A stretch of DNA of 64,000 nucleotides from Parazoarcus communis SWub3 = DSM 12120 (GCF_003226565.1 NZ_QKOE01000002.1:310001-374000); one strand, 5' to 3'. Shown: positions 11,610-22,797, counted from the stretch's first letter. Notes: generated by a model not told the origin, from the sequence alone. Made by a program: numbers and translations.

Positions 11610-12047
11610 TCAGCGAGGTTGCTGGGTAAGGGCGGTGGCGTGCGCAGCCAGATGGCTATCGATTGCGCTGGCCAGCACGCTGTTGTCGGGTGCGACGCGG
11701 ACGGCGCCGGTGCGCTGGACCGGGCCCCACACCGACTCGGGAAAGTGCGGATCGTCGGTATGGCGCGGGATCACATGCCAGTGCAGGTGGGGCACCATAT
11801 TGCCAAAGCTCGCAAGGTTGATCTTGTCGGGCTTCATCAACTGGCGCAGTGCGGCCTCCACTGCCATCACCACCGTCAGCAGATGGGTGCGGTCGGCAGG
11901 TGCCAGATCGGTCATCTCTGCGACATGTGCATGCCAGACCACACGGCAGAAGCCGGGATAGGCCGGGTCCGGAACACGGATGACCCGACAGCGGGCGTCT
12001 TGCCAGACGATATCGTCGTTGTTCGGGCAGCACAGGGGGCAATCCAT
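11610..12047 (-). CDS. HIT family nucleotide-binding protein
   Basis: The 145-residue protein belongs to the histidine-triad superfamily of nucleotide hydrolases and transferases. The triad is HLHWHVIPR near residues 87-95, giving H-x-H-x-H as in the family. The N-terminus MDCPLCCPNNDDIVWQDA has a CxxC pair that resembles the zinc-binding start of some HIT proteins. The NLASFGNMVPHLHWHVIPR block is well conserved in betaproteobacterial members. The substrate cannot be told from sequence. It precedes the 538-aa gene by 11 nt on the same strand. Confidence 0.92.
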   Translation of the reverse strand: MDCPLCCPNNDDIVWQDARCRVIRVPDPAYPGFCRVVWHAHVAEMTDLAPADRTHLLTVVMAVEAALRQLMKPDKINLASFGNMVPHLHWHVIPRHTDDPHFPESVWGPVQRTGAVRVAPDNSVLASAIDSHLAAHATALTQQPR

Positions 12048-12139
12048 GGGCGTCTCGTCAGTGCATTCTGCAAAGTCCCGATACTTTAGCGCTTCTGCAT
12101 GGTGCAGGTAAGCGGCATATGCACTTTGTCAGTGATCTT

Positions 12140-12943
12140 TCAGCGTGCGGGTGCTGCGACGGTGGTGTTTTCACCGAGTATTTCCGGCTGGCCGAGGTGA
12201 AAGCTGAGCAGGCTGCCAGGCGTCATCTGCACCCAGTGTTCATTGTCGGTCAGGGGGAGTGTGGCAATCACTGCAACCCGGTCGTCCGGGGTGGTCACCT
12301 GGTTGAAATCCACGCTCATGTCTTCATCGGCCAGGTGGGCGACGGGAAAGGGTGACTGACGCAAGACATAGACCAGGCGCGACGAGCAGTGTGCGAACAG
12401 GCGCTCGCCATCGGACAGCAGGAAGTTGAATTCACCGGATTGCCCGATATGGCATGCAAGCGCACGCAAGGCCGCATACAGCACCTGGGGGGCAGGTGGC
12501 GTGTGCCCGAAGCGCTGGGCCAGGGTGTCGAGGATGTGGCAGAACGCGCGTTCGGAATCGGTGCTGCCGACGGGCAGGAAACGCCCGCTCAACGTGGGTT
12601 GATAGTCCAGCAGATTGCCGTTGTGGGCAAATATCCAGTGTCGTCCCCATAGCTCACGCTGGAAAGGGTGGGTGTTTTCCAGCCGGATCTCGCCCTGTGT
12701 TGCCTTGCGGATATGGGAGATGACATTGAGCGAGCGGATCGGGTAGTGCCGCACCAGTTCGGCGACGGGCGAATCGGCGCTGGCGCAGGGCTCGAGGAAC
12801 ACGCGTGCACCACGTCCTTCGAAAAAGGCGATGCCCCAGCCGTCGCGATGATGATCGGTCAGGCCGCCGCGTGCCTTGAAACCCGTAAAGGAAAAGCAGA
12901 TGTCGGTCGGCACATTGGCATTCATGCCCAGGAGCTGGCACAT
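12140..12943 (-). CDS. class II glutamine amidotransferase (YafJ-like)
   Basis: The 267-residue protein is a stand-alone N-terminal nucleophile glutaminase domain. Cys2 (MCQLLGMNANVP) is the expected catalytic nucleophile after Met removal, which fixes the start at 12943 rather than the longer open frame. Other family features are RGGLTDHHRDGWGIAFFEG, HIRKATQGEI with NTHPFQRE, the oxyanion segment FAHNGNL, and GSTDSERAFCHIL. YafJ-type proteins lack a fused synthetase, and their amine acceptor is unknown. It is on - between the YeeE permease and the HIT gene, with gaps of 92 and 166 nt. Confidence 0.92.
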   Translation of the reverse strand: MCQLLGMNANVPTDICFSFTGFKARGGLTDHHRDGWGIAFFEGRGARVFLEPCASADSPVAELVRHYPIRSLNVISHIRKATQGEIRLENTHPFQRELWGRHWIFAHNGNLLDYQPTLSGRFLPVGSTDSERAFCHILDTLAQRFGHTPPAPQVLYAALRALACHIGQSGEFNFLLSDGERLFAHCSSRLVYVLRQSPFPVAHLADEDMSVDFNQVTTPDDRVAVIATLPLTDNEHWVQMTPGSLLSFHLGQPEILGENTTVAAPAR

Positions 12944-13109
12944 CGTGGGATTCCTCGGTGGCGGTCGAGCACGGATTATCCCGGAAAGCGCAGTCGGGTG
13001 CACCGGATGGGCGATGCTTGTCGAGGGCACAGAACGTCGTGTTGAGCTGGCCTCCGGGGTGTCGCCAAGGAGGCCGCTGCAGCCTTCGGTATCACGCCAG
13101 CTGTGTCGT

Positions 13110-14198
13110 TCAGGGCTGGAGGGGTGCGGATGTCACGTGGCCTGCAGCTGGGTGGCGGTCGATCAGCCAGTCGGTCAGGCTGGCGCCGGCCCACATCCCC
13201 GAAAGCGTGACCCAGGCGGTGACGGCAAAAACGGCGGCGCCCGACACGCCGGCACCCACCGCACAGCCACCGGCCAGCATGCCACCAAAGCCCATCAGCA
13301 CCGCACCGACAATATAGCGGCGCATGGCGTGCCCGCCCTGAAAGCCCTCAAGCTTCAGCTCTCGCGCCAGCAGTGCGGCAAGAAAGGAGCCGATGAACAC
13401 GCCGGGCACCATGCCGAGGTCGAAATTCAGCAACTGTCCAGGGGGTGACAGCACCAGCATCAGCATGTCGGCTGATGGACCGGTAAATGACAAACTCTTG
13501 ATGGGCGTGGGATCGAAGGTGCGTGACGACATCTCGAAGGTAAACCACCAGGCGAGCGCGACCATCGCACCGGTGCCAAGGCCGCCGAACCAGCCCCAGC
13601 GCGAGACGCGATGGCGGCTCGCGAACCAGGCGCCAGCCAGCAGCCAGATCAGGCCGAACAACAACCCGCCACTGTGACCGATGCCCGCCAGCGCAAGCAG
13701 GTCACGTGCGGTACCGCCATCGATGGTCCACCAGTTGCCGATGGACTCGCGCAGTGGGGACAGGATACCGTTCATCGATGCCTGGGCGGCGACGGCGAAG
13801 ATCAGGCCAGACAGCAGCGCACGCAGATTGCCGTTGGCCGCCAGTACCAGCAGGCGGCTGGAACAACCCCGGGCCAGGATCATGCCGGCGCCGAACAGCA
13901 GCCCACCGATCAGCGCACCGGAGAGGCTGCCCTGGCTGGACAGCTGGCGGACATTGGCGGTGTCGAAGTGGCCGCCCAGGTGCAGCAACTGGACGCTGAT
14001 GATGGCCGCGGAGAAGGCCAGCAGCCAGATCGCCAGCTTGACGCCAAGCTGACCGCGTGCGACCTCCACGACTGCTGCACGCAGGCAGAAACGCGAGCGT
14101 TGCGCAAAGGCACCGAAGGCCGCGCCGATCAGCAGCCCGCCCAGCGCGAGGCTGCGATCCTCGCCCAACCAGTCGATCAGTCCGAGCAGATCCGGCAT
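13110..14198 (-). CDS. YeeE/YedE family sulfur-compound permease
   Basis: The 362-residue polytopic protein has about nine hydrophobic helices and belongs to the YeeE/YedE (TsuA-like) family, some members of which import thiosulfate. Two family cysteine signatures are seen: GAGMILARGCSSRLL (about residue 105) and GGMLAGGCAVGAGVSG (about residue 310). A third Cys is in RSRFCLRAA near residue 35. No tusA-like (YeeD) partner lies beside it. The start at 14198 is the first ATG. Upstream is a 115-nt AT-richer region suitable for a promoter. The substrate is inferred only from the family. Confidence 0.88.
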   Translation of the reverse strand: MPDLLGLIDWLGEDRSLALGGLLIGAAFGAFAQRSRFCLRAAVVEVARGQLGVKLAIWLLAFSAAIISVQLLHLGGHFDTANVRQLSSQGSLSGALIGGLLFGAGMILARGCSSRLLVLAANGNLRALLSGLIFAVAAQASMNGILSPLRESIGNWWTIDGGTARDLLALAGIGHSGGLLFGLIWLLAGAWFASRHRVSRWGWFGGLGTGAMVALAWWFTFEMSSRTFDPTPIKSLSFTGPSADMLMLVLSPPGQLLNFDLGMVPGVFIGSFLAALLARELKLEGFQGGHAMRRYIVGAVLMGFGGMLAGGCAVGAGVSGAAVFAVTAWVTLSGMWAGASLTDWLIDRHPAAGHVTSAPLQP

Positions 14199-14313
14199 GG
14201 GGGTCTCCGTCCCATTCTCCGGCCGTGTTTGCCGGCCGTCATCTTTAGAGTAGAAGAATATAAGAATGTGACGAAAAATGAGCCGGCGTGTTGATGCTTC
14301 TCAATCTTCAGGC
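14199..14313 (-). promoter_or_regulatory. AT-rich upstream region of the YeeE/YedE gene
   Basis: This intergenic stretch is the AT-richest in its neighbourhood, with runs such as agaatataagaatg. It probably holds the promoter of the permease gene. I could not fix -35 and -10 boxes with confidence. Confidence 0.35.
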
Positions 14314-14351
14314 AAAAAAAGAGCCTGCCGTGCGCCGAGCGCGGCAGGCTG
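14314..14351 (-). terminator. intrinsic terminator downstream of gatB
   Basis: Read on -, an inverted repeat gcctgccg...cggcaggc is followed by ct and a run of seven T. It lies 27 nt past the gatB stop and closes the gatCAB operon. Confidence 0.88.
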
Positions 14352-14378
14352 CGGGAATGGATTGCGGCGCGTGAACGT

Positions 14379-15836
14379 TCAGCCGAGCTTCTTGCGCAGC
14401 AGTTCGTTGACCTGCGCCGGGCTGGCCTTGCCCTTGCTGGCCTTCATCACCTGACCGACCAGGGCGTTGAAGGCCTTGTCCTTGCCCGCGCGGAACTCCT
14501 CCACCGACTTCTGGTTGGCAGCCAGGACCTCGTCGATCATGGCCTCGATCGCACCGCTGTCGGTTACCTGCTTCAGGCCTTGCTTGTCGATGATCTCGTC
14601 CGCACTGCCGCCTTCACCGTTCCACAGGGCGTCGAACACCTTCTTGGCGATCGCGTTGGAGATGGTGTTGTCGGCAATGCGTGCAATCAGCCCTGCCAGT
14701 TGCACGGGGGATACCGGCGAATCGGCGATGTCGAGTTCGGCCTTGTTCAGGCGCGCGGCGACATCACCCATCACCCAGTTGGCACACAGCTTGGCCTGCG
14801 CGCTGCCGGCAGCATCGACGGTGGCCTGGAAATAGCTGGAGACCTCCTTCGAGGCGGTCAGGGTGCTTGCATCGTAGGCCGACAGGCCCAGTTCGCTCAT
14901 GAAGCGCGCCTTCATCGAGCCCGGCAGCTCCGGCATCTCGCCACGTACGCGCTCGATCCATTCCGGTGCAATCACCAGTGGTAACAGGTCGGGGTCGGGG
15001 AAGTAGCGATAGTCGTGCGCGTCTTCCTTGGAGCGCATCATGCGGGTCTCGCCGGTATCCGGATCGAACAGCACGGTGGCCTGCTGGATGGTGCCGCCAT
15101 CCTCGATGGTGTCGATCTGCCACTGCACCTCGTAGTCAATGGCCTGCTGCAGGAAGCGGAAGGAGTTGAGGTTCTTGATCTCGCGCCGGGTCCCGAAGGC
15201 CTCGGCGCCCTTCTTGCGTACCGACACGTTGGCATCGCAGCGGAACGAGCCTTCCTGCATGTTGCCATCACAGATGTCGATCCAGCGTACCAGGGCGTGC
15301 AGGGCGCGGGCGTAGGCCACCGCTTCGGCCGACGAACGCATGTCGGGCTCAGAGACGATTTCCAGCAGCGGCGTACCGGCGCGGTTGAGGTCGATCCCGC
15401 TCATGCCGTGGAAGTCTTCGTGCAGGCTCTTGCCTGCGTCTTCCTCGAGGTGGGCGCGGGTCAGGCGTACGGTCTTCTCATAGGCCTGTTCGCCCTCGCC
15501 GACGCGCAAGGTGATGGTGCCGCCCTGTACCACCGGCAGCTCGAACTGGCTGATCTGGTAGCCCTTGGGGAGGTCGGGGTAGAAATAGTTCTTGCGCGCG
15601 AAGATGCTGGTCGGCGAAATGTGCGAGCCCAGCGCCAGGCCCAGGCGGATGGCGCGCTCCACCGCACCGCGGTTCAGTACCGGCAACACGCCGGGCAGGG
15701 CGATGTCCACCGCGCTGGCCTGCACATTGGGTTCGGCACCGAAGGCGGTGCTGGCGCCAGAAAAGATCTTCGACGCGGTGTTGAGCTGGGCGTGGACCTC
15801 CAGCCCGATGACGACTTCCCAATCCGATCTGCTCAT
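14379..15836 (-). CDS. gatB: Asp-tRNA(Asn)/Glu-tRNA(Gln) amidotransferase subunit B
   Basis: The 485-residue GatB subunit activates the mischarged Glu-tRNA or Asp-tRNA by phosphorylation so that ammonia from GatA can amidate it. The start at 15836 gives [20 protein letters not shown], matching the family. Motifs include [15 protein letters not shown], the cradle signature [19 protein letters not shown], and [18 protein letters not shown]. The YqeY-like tail domain ends [10 protein letters not shown]. It is the last gene of gatC-gatA-lipoprotein-gatB and is followed by a terminator. The canonical order is interrupted by the lipoprotein gene. Confidence 0.97.
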   Translation of the reverse strand: MSRSDWEVVIGLEVHAQLNTASKIFSGASTAFGAEPNVQASAVDIALPGVLPVLNRGAVERAIRLGLALGSHISPTSIFARKNYFYPDLPKGYQISQFELPVVQGGTITLRVGEGEQAYEKTVRLTRAHLEEDAGKSLHEDFHGMSGIDLNRAGTPLLEIVSEPDMRSSAEAVAYARALHALVRWIDICDGNMQEGSFRCDANVSVRKKGAEAFGTRREIKNLNSFRFLQQAIDYEVQWQIDTIEDGGTIQQATVLFDPDTGETRMMRSKEDAHDYRYFPDPDLLPLVIAPEWIERVRGEMPELPGSMKARFMSELGLSAYDASTLTASKEVSSYFQATVDAAGSAQAKLCANWVMGDVAARLNKAELDIADSPVSPVQLAGLIARIADNTISNAIAKKVFDALWNGEGGSADEIIDKQGLKQVTDSGAIEAMIDEVLAANQKSVEEFRAGKDKAFNALVGQVMKASKGKASPAQVNELLRKKLG

Positions 15837-15862
15837 GTTCGTGTATCCGTTTGCTGTTGCGG

Positions 15863-16360
15863 TCAGTTGCAGCGACCGCTGGACCGGTCCACCAGGATCG
15901 GCCATACATAATCGAAGGTGCCGCGGTCACAACGACCGGCACATTGGCTGAAGGCCACCGTCACCTGTTCGCCCTGCTCCCACATCCTGACCGTACATCC
16001 GTCCTGGCCGCGCAGTTCGACATGGGGCTCGGTACGTACCTGACGGAAGTCGGCAAGGTCGAAGCGGCAACTGCCGCGGCGCGGGACGTCGACCGCAGCA
16101 GCGAAGCTGCGCACCTCGGAATAACTGATGTCCAGGCGTGCGCGACCGCGATAGCCGGCCTCGTCCTGGAACTGGCAGTCAGTCTGCACATTGAGCGGGC
16201 GTACCGGCATCGGCTTGAGCTGGCCGCGGGCGGCAGACGGGTGCTCGAGGACCTCGGCTGACGGAGATTCCGGCGTGACCTGCTGCGTGCTGCAGGCGCT
16301 CAACAACGCGGCAGCGATGCCGGCCAGTACGGTACGGTGCAGGATGTGGCGGTGCTTCAT
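15863..16360 (-). CDS. predicted lipoprotein inserted between gatA and gatB
   Basis: The 165-residue protein has a lipoprotein signal sequence ([23 protein letters not shown]) with lipobox LLSAC and the acylated Cys at residue 23. The mature part contains five further cysteines (TDCQF, GSCRF, DGCTV, SQCAG, GRC), suggesting periplasmic disulfides. I do not recognise the family. It lies 5 nt after gatA and 26 nt before gatB on the same strand, so it is probably expressed with the amidotransferase despite no obvious functional link. Confidence 0.8.
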   Translation of the reverse strand: MKHRHILHRTVLAGIAAALLSACSTQQVTPESPSAEVLEHPSAARGQLKPMPVRPLNVQTDCQFQDEAGYRGRARLDISYSEVRSFAAAVDVPRRGSCRFDLADFRQVRTEPHVELRGQDGCTVRMWEQGEQVTVAFSQCAGRCDRGTFDYVWPILVDRSSGRCN

Positions 16361-16365
16361 GGCGG

Positions 16366-17838
16366 TCAGGCGGCGCCATCCGGGCGGCGCAGGTGCCAGT
16401 CGCTGGCTTGCTGGTAGCGGTGCGCGGTGGACAGCAGCTGGCCTTCGGCAAAGTAGTTGCCGATCAGCTGCAGGCCGACCGGCAGTCCGCCGGCCCCAAA
16501 ACCGCAGGGGTGCGACAGTCCGGGCAGGCCCGCGAGGTTGACGGCAATGGTGTAGATGTCCGCAAGATACATCTGCACCGGGTCGTCACCCATCGCACCG
16601 AGTGCCCAGGCAGTCGTCGGCGTGGTCGGGCCGGCGATCAGGTCGCACTGCGTCAGTGCTGCCTTGAAATCCTCGGCGATCAGCCGGCGCAGTTTTTGCG
16701 CCTGCAGGTAGTAGGCATCGTAATAGCCGTGCGACAGCACGTAGGTCCCGACCAGGATGCGGCGCTTGACTTCGGCGCCAAAGCCTTCAGCCCGGCTCTT
16801 GCAATACATGTCGTTGAGATCGCCGTAGCTGGCGGCGCGATGGCCGTAGCGTACGCCGTCAAAGCGCGACAGGTTGCTCGAGGCTTCGGCAGGCGCGATC
16901 ACATAGTAGGCCGGGATGGCCAGCTTGGCATTCGGCAGGCTCACGTCGACGGTGCTTGCGCCCAGTGCGCGATACTGCTCGAGCGCGGCGTCAACCGCGG
17001 CGCGCACGTCGTCGCTCATGCCCTCGGCGAAGAACTCGCGCGGCAGGCCGATGCGCAGGCCGGCAAGCGGTTTTTCTCCGGCTTGCGCTGCCAGGGCAGC
17101 ACTGTAGTCTTCAGCCGGGCGCTCCAGGCTGGTGGAGTCGCGGGGGTCGAAGCCGCTCATCGCCGACAGCAACAGGGCGCAGTCTTCGGCCGAGGCGCCG
17201 AAGGCACCGCCTTGATCCAGCGACGACGCATACGCCACCATGCCGTAGCGGCTGACCACACCATATGTGGGCTTGATGCCGGTTACGCCACAGAAGGCCG
17301 CTGGCTGACGAACCGAGCCGCCGGTATCAGTGCCGGTGGCGATCGGCACCAGACGGGCCGCCACGGCTGCGGCCGAGCCGCCCGACGAGCCGCCCGGCAC
17401 GTGCGCCGGGTTCCATGGGTTGCGTGCCGGTCCGAAGTGCGAGTTTTCGTTGGACGAGCCCATCGCGAACTCGTCCATATTGGTCTTGCCCAGGCTCACC
17501 GCACCCGCCTGCTTGAGCAGGCTGACCACGTGGGCGTCGTAGGGGCTGACGAAGTTGGCGAGCATTTTCGAGCCGCAGGTGGTCAGCACGCCTTCGGTGC
17601 AGAACACGTCCTTGTGGGCCAGCGGGATGCCGGTCAGCGCGCCGGCCGTGCCAGCGGCGATGCGGGCGTCGGCCTCGCGTGCGGCGGTCAGGGCGCCGTC
17701 GCGGTCGATGGTGATGAAGGCATTGAGCGTCGGGTTGGCGGCCTCGATGCGGTCGAGGAAGAGCCCGGCCAGTTCGACGCTGGAAATCTGTTTTTCGTCC
17801 AGCGCGCGGCGCAGGGCGGGGAGGGACGCATTGATCAT
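16366..17838 (-). CDS. gatA: Asp-tRNA(Asn)/Glu-tRNA(Gln) amidotransferase subunit A
   Basis: The 490-residue amidase-signature subunit hydrolyses glutamine and channels ammonia to GatB. The Ser-cisSer-Lys triad is visible as Lys in [11 protein letters not shown] (about residue 76), the cis-Ser in [16 protein letters not shown] and the nucleophile in [17 protein letters not shown] (about residue 175). Length is typical. It follows gatC by 61 nt. Together with gatB and gatC it makes the indirect route to Gln-tRNA and/or Asn-tRNA. Confidence 0.98.
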   Translation of the reverse strand: MINASLPALRRALDEKQISSVELAGLFLDRIEAANPTLNAFITIDRDGALTAAREADARIAAGTAGALTGIPLAHKDVFCTEGVLTTCGSKMLANFVSPYDAHVVSLLKQAGAVSLGKTNMDEFAMGSSNENSHFGPARNPWNPAHVPGGSSGGSAAAVAARLVPIATGTDTGGSVRQPAAFCGVTGIKPTYGVVSRYGMVAYASSLDQGGAFGASAEDCALLLSAMSGFDPRDSTSLERPAEDYSAALAAQAGEKPLAGLRIGLPREFFAEGMSDDVRAAVDAALEQYRALGASTVDVSLPNAKLAIPAYYVIAPAEASSNLSRFDGVRYGHRAASYGDLNDMYCKSRAEGFGAEVKRRILVGTYVLSHGYYDAYYLQAQKLRRLIAEDFKAALTQCDLIAGPTTPTTAWALGAMGDDPVQMYLADIYTIAVNLAGLPGLSHPCGFGAGGLPVGLQLIGNYFAEGQLLSTAHRYQQASDWHLRRPDGAA

Positions 17839-17899
17839 GGAAACGGTTTCGCAGAAAGTGGCAGGACGCCTGCAGGCGGATCGCAGGCGTGCAGCGGGT

Positions 17900-18187
17900 T
17901 CATTCGATGACTTTCGGCACCAGGTAGAGGCCGGCTTCGGTCTGCGGTGCGGTTGCCTGGAAGGCCGCGCGGCGGTCGGATTCGGTGACGGTATCCGTAC
18001 GCAGGCGGGTTGCGAGCTCCTGCGGATGGCTCATTGGCGCCACACCGGTGGTGTCCACCGCCTGCATCTGCTCGATCAGTTCGAAGATGCCGTCGAGCTT
18101 GTTGCGGGTGGCGTCGATTTCGCTTGCGGAAATCTCGAGGCGGGCGAGGCGGGCGATACGCCCGACTTGTTCATTCGAAAGCGACAT
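17900..18187 (-). CDS. gatC: Asp-tRNA(Asn)/Glu-tRNA(Gln) amidotransferase subunit C
   Basis: The 95-residue GatC stabilises the GatA-GatB complex. Features are the N-terminal helix [16 protein letters not shown], the middle [22 protein letters not shown] with its conserved proline belt, and the terminal [11 protein letters not shown]. Length is normal for GatC. It is the first gene of the operon on - and is divergent from mreB, with 114 nt between the two starts. Confidence 0.96.
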   Translation of the reverse strand: MSLSNEQVGRIARLARLEISASEIDATRNKLDGIFELIEQMQAVDTTGVAPMSHPQELATRLRTDTVTESDRRAAFQATAPQTEAGLYLVPKVIE

Positions 18188-19345
<1,158 letters not shown>

Positions 19346-19398
19346 CCGGCTGGCCACAGGCCGCGTCGATTTTTCCTCGCTGACCCGGGAACTGCTGG

Positions 19399-20298
19399 AT
19401 GTCCTTAGTCGGCCATCAACCGCCCCCCATCTTTCGGCGCGGACCGGCACCGCTGGTCCGTCTGCTGATCTTCGTCTCGCTCTGTCTGGCGATGCTGGTG
19501 GCCGACCTGCGTTTCCGCTATCTGGAAGTGCTGCGTCAGGGCATGTCGGTGGCAACCTACCCGCTGCAGATGGCGGCGGCGACGCCAGCCGATTTCGTAC
19601 GCAACGCTTCGGTGTATTTCGCGACCTTGATCCAGGTCCAGATCGAGAATGCCGACCTGCGTCGCAAGCAACTCGATGCCGCCGAGCAGTTGTTGCGTTT
19701 TGATCAGCTCGAGCGCGAAAACGCCCAGTTGCGGGGGCTGCTCGAGATGTCCCAGCGTATCGGCGTGCGCAGTGTCGCGGCCGATGTGCTGTATGACGCG
19801 CCCGATCCGTTTGCGCGCAAGGTCATCCTTGACCGCGGCGCGCAGCAAGGTATCGAGCCCGGGCTGGCCGTGGTCGATGCGCAGGGCGTGCTAGGTCAGG
19901 TGACGCGGGTCTATCCGATCCAGTCCGAAGTGACCTTGTTGACCGATCGCAATCAGGCCATTCCGGTGAAAGTGGTGCGAAATGGCTTGCGCGGCGTACT
20001 GTTCGGTGTCGGTCAGGGGCGGCTGGAACTGCGTTTCGTGCTGGCCAGCGCAGACGTCCAGCCAGGCGACCAACTGGTGACCTCGGGTCTTGACGGCGTG
20101 TTCCTGCCCGGCTTGCCGGTCGCCGTCGTCGGTACCGTGGATCGTGAGGCGGACGCCTTTGCCCGCATTGCCTGCACCCCGTTGGCAGGCGTCGAACGCA
20201 GTACCCAGGTGCTGGTGATCGGTCGCGAGGTCTTGCCGCCGCCGCCTCCGCCGCAGGAACCCGAGGCGCCGATCGTGCGTCCACGTGGCCGTCGCTGA
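19399..20298 (+). CDS. mreC: rod shape-determining protein MreC
   Basis: The 299-residue bitopic protein links MreB to the periplasmic peptidoglycan machinery. One membrane helix lies near residues 20-38 (LVRLLIFVSLCLAMLVADLR). A coiled coil follows (about 70-115), then the two-barrel MreC core with RKVILDRGAQQGIEPGLAVV, VTLLTDRNQAIPVKVVRNG and VTSGLDGVFLPGLPVAVV. A short proline-rich tail ends the protein. It follows mreB by 53 nt and precedes mreD by 10 nt. Confidence 0.97.
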   Translation: MSLVGHQPPPIFRRGPAPLVRLLIFVSLCLAMLVADLRFRYLEVLRQGMSVATYPLQMAAATPADFVRNASVYFATLIQVQIENADLRRKQLDAAEQLLRFDQLERENAQLRGLLEMSQRIGVRSVAADVLYDAPDPFARKVILDRGAQQGIEPGLAVVDAQGVLGQVTRVYPIQSEVTLLTDRNQAIPVKVVRNGLRGVLFGVGQGRLELRFVLASADVQPGDQLVTSGLDGVFLPGLPVAVVGTVDREADAFARIACTPLAGVERSTQVLVIGREVLPPPPPPQEPEAPIVRPRGRR

Positions 20299-20308
20299 AA
20301 GTTCCCCT

Positions 20309-20830
20309 ATGCAACCCACCAATCGCTCGCGTCGCATCCTGTTGCCGGTCAGGCTGTGGTTCATCCACTTCAGCCTGCTGGTGGCGCTGGGTCTGAGCTA
20401 TATCCCGACCGGCCGCTTTCCCGGGGTGCCCGACTGGGTCGCGCTGGTGCTGGCGTTCTGGTGCATCCGTGAACCGCTGCGCATCGGCATGGGGGCGGGT
20501 TTCTTTTTCGGACTGCTGGTCGATATCGGGCAAGGGGCGGCCATGGGGCAGCATGCGCTGGCCTATGTCGTGCTCGCTTACCTGGCCAGCGGTCTGGCGC
20601 GCCGCTTGATGTGGTTTCCGTCGATGCAGCAGGCGCTGCATGTCCTGCCGATGCTGCTGGTCGCGCAGGTGCTGATGGTGATCGTGCGCATGATCGCGGG
20701 CGCCGAGTTTCCCGGCTGGTGGTACTTCCTGTCGAGCTTCACCAGTGTGTTGCTGTGGGTGCCGCTGACTTACCTGTTGCTGCTGCCGCAATACCAGCCG
20801 GTCGAGCGCGATGACAACCGCCCGATCTGA
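20309..20830 (+). CDS. mreD: rod shape-determining protein MreD
   Basis: The 173-residue membrane protein of the elongasome has about five hydrophobic helices. Motifs include SLLVALGLSYIP, FFFGLLVDIGQGAAMGQHAL (the conserved GLLxD signature of MreD) and a C-terminal LLWVPLTYLLLLPQ. The ATG at 20309 is preferred; a GTG at 20285 would overlap mreC. It follows mreC by 10 nt and precedes mrdA by 74 nt. Confidence 0.93.
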   Translation: MQPTNRSRRILLPVRLWFIHFSLLVALGLSYIPTGRFPGVPDWVALVLAFWCIREPLRIGMGAGFFFGLLVDIGQGAAMGQHALAYVVLAYLASGLARRLMWFPSMQQALHVLPMLLVAQVLMVIVRMIAGAEFPGWWYFLSSFTSVLLWVPLTYLLLLPQYQPVERDDNRPI

Positions 20831-20904
20831 CGGATGTACCGGATTGTGGCCGATGTGCGTGCTGGGAACGTGAGAAGCCGGATGGCCGCTGGGCAGGTGC
20901 GGGC

Positions 20905-22797
20905 ATGAATGCCTATCACGCACCCGAGCAGGATAACGCGCGTTTTCGCCGGCGTGTGCTGGTGGCAGGGCTGTTCGTGCTGGTCTGCTTTGGTCTGCTG
21001 GCGGCGCGCTTCTATTTCCTGCAGGTGGTCCGGCACGACTATTTTCATACTCGTGCCGAGGACAACCGCATCGCCCTGCTGCCGGTGGTGCCCAACCGTG
21101 GCACCATCGTCGATCGAAATGGCACCGTGCTTGCGCGCAACTACGCCGCCTACACGCTGGAAATCACGCCCTCGCGTACGGGTGGGCTGGAGGACACCAT
21201 CGATCGACTGGCCGAGATCATCACCATCGAGCCACGAGACCGGCGCAATTTCCGAAAACTTCTCGACGAAAGCCGCAATTTCGAGAGTGTGCCGATACGT
21301 ACACGGCTGAGCGACGAGGAGGTGGCGCGCTTCGTCGCTCAGCGCTACCGTTTTCCCGGTGTCGAAGTCCAGGCCCGCTTGTTTCGCGACTATCCGCTCG
21401 GCAGTACGGCGTCTCATGTGGTGGGTTATATCGGCCGGATCAACACCCGCGACCTCGAACGCATCGAGGAGCGTGGCGAGATCGCCAACTATCGTGGCTC
21501 CAACTACATCGGCAAGAATGGCCTGGAGTTGTCGTACGAGGCTGAATTGCACGGCACCACCGGGGTCGAGCAGGTAGAGGTCAATGCCGGCGGCCGGGCG
21601 GTGCGGCGTCTGTCGAACACGCCTGCGGTGGCGGGCAACGATCTGGAGCTGACGCTCGATATCGAGTTGCAGAAGATTGCCGAGAACGCCTTCGGCAAGC
21701 GTCGTGGTGCGCTGGTGGCCATCGAGCCGAGCACCGGAGGCGTGCTGGCGCTGGTGTCGGCGCCCACCTTCGATCCCAATCTGTTCGTCGAGGGGATCTC
21801 GACACAGGACTGGAAGGAACTCAACGAGTCGCCCGACCACCCCTTGCTGCATCGGGCCATCTACAGTGCCTATCCGCCAGGCTCCACCTTCAAGCCCTTC
21901 ATGGGCCTGGCCGGGCTGACCACGGGCAAGCGTACCGCAGGGCAGACGATGGCCGACCCCGGATATTACGTCTTCGGGGGGCATCGCTTCATGGACGACA
22001 AGGTCGGCGGCCATGGCATGGTCGATCTGCACAAGTCCATCGTGGTGTCGTGCAACACCTATTACTACCAGCTGGCCAACGATCTGGGCATCGAGGGTAT
22101 CGCCAACTTCATGGGGCCGCTGGGCTTCGGCTCGCGCACCGGCATCGACTTGCCGGGCGAGGCCGAGGGCGTGTTGCCGTCGCCTGACTGGAAGAAGCGG
22201 CGTTTTCGCAAGCCGGAGCAGCAGCGCTGGTATGGCGGCGAGACCATTTCGGTGGGTATCGGTCAGGGGTACAACGCCTACACGCCCTTGCAACTGGCCA
22301 ATGCGCTGGCGGCAGTAGTCAACGATGGCAAGTTGTTCAAGCCGCATGTGGTGCGCCATGTGGTCGACAGCCGCAGCGGCGAGAAGCGGGTGATCGAACC
22401 CGAGCCGATTCGCCAACTGCAGTACAAGCCCGAGCACCTGAAGGCGATTCGTGATGCCATGGTCGGGGTGAACAAGTCCGGCACCGGCGCTCGGGCCTTT
22501 GCTGGCGCACCTTATGAAGTTGGCGGCAAGACCGGCACGGCCCAGGTATTCTCGCTGCGCGGTGCAAAGTACGTCGAAGGGCGCGTGACCGAGCGCCTGC
22601 GCGACCACTCGTGGTTCATCGCCTACGCCCCGGCGGACAAGCCCACCATCGCGCTGGCGGTGCTGGTCGAAAACGGGGGCTTCGGCTCGCAGTCGGCTGC
22701 GCCCATCGCGCGTCAGGTCATTGACTATCATCTGCTGGGCAAGCGCCCCAACCAGCCGGCTCCCGAGGACGCCGACGCGGTGGAGAGCATCGAGTGA
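20905..22797 (+). CDS. mrdA: peptidoglycan DD-transpeptidase PBP2
   Basis: The 630-residue class B penicillin-binding protein is the elongasome transpeptidase. It has one N-terminal membrane helix (VLVAGLFVLVCFGLLAARFY), a dimerisation/pedestal domain to about residue 240, then the transpeptidase domain. The active-site motifs are STFK (PPGSTFKPFMGL), SCN (VVSCNTYYYQL) and KTG (GGKTGTAQVF). Its stop overlaps the rodA GTG start by 4 nt, implying translational coupling with its polymerase partner. Length is normal for PBP2. Confidence 0.98.
   Translation: MNAYHAPEQDNARFRRRVLVAGLFVLVCFGLLAARFYFLQVVRHDYFHTRAEDNRIALLPVVPNRGTIVDRNGTVLARNYAAYTLEITPSRTGGLEDTIDRLAEIITIEPRDRRNFRKLLDESRNFESVPIRTRLSDEEVARFVAQRYRFPGVEVQARLFRDYPLGSTASHVVGYIGRINTRDLERIEERGEIANYRGSNYIGKNGLELSYEAELHGTTGVEQVEVNAGGRAVRRLSNTPAVAGNDLELTLDIELQKIAENAFGKRRGALVAIEPSTGGVLALVSAPTFDPNLFVEGISTQDWKELNESPDHPLLHRAIYSAYPPGSTFKPFMGLAGLTTGKRTAGQTMADPGYYVFGGHRFMDDKVGGHGMVDLHKSIVVSCNTYYYQLANDLGIEGIANFMGPLGFGSRTGIDLPGEAEGVLPSPDWKKRRFRKPEQQRWYGGETISVGIGQGYNAYTPLQLANALAAVVNDGKLFKPHVVRHVVDSRSGEKRVIEPEPIRQLQYKPEHLKAIRDAMVGVNKSGTGARAFAGAPYEVGGKTGTAQVFSLRGAKYVEGRVTERLRDHSWFIAYAPADKPTIALAVLVENGGFGSQSAAPIARQVIDYHLLGKRPNQPAPEDADAVESIE

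Noticed and set aside
15015-15911. 298-codon open frame on + opposite gatB
   Set aside because: Antisense to gatB; no domain, and its codon pattern follows from GC-rich third positions of gatB.
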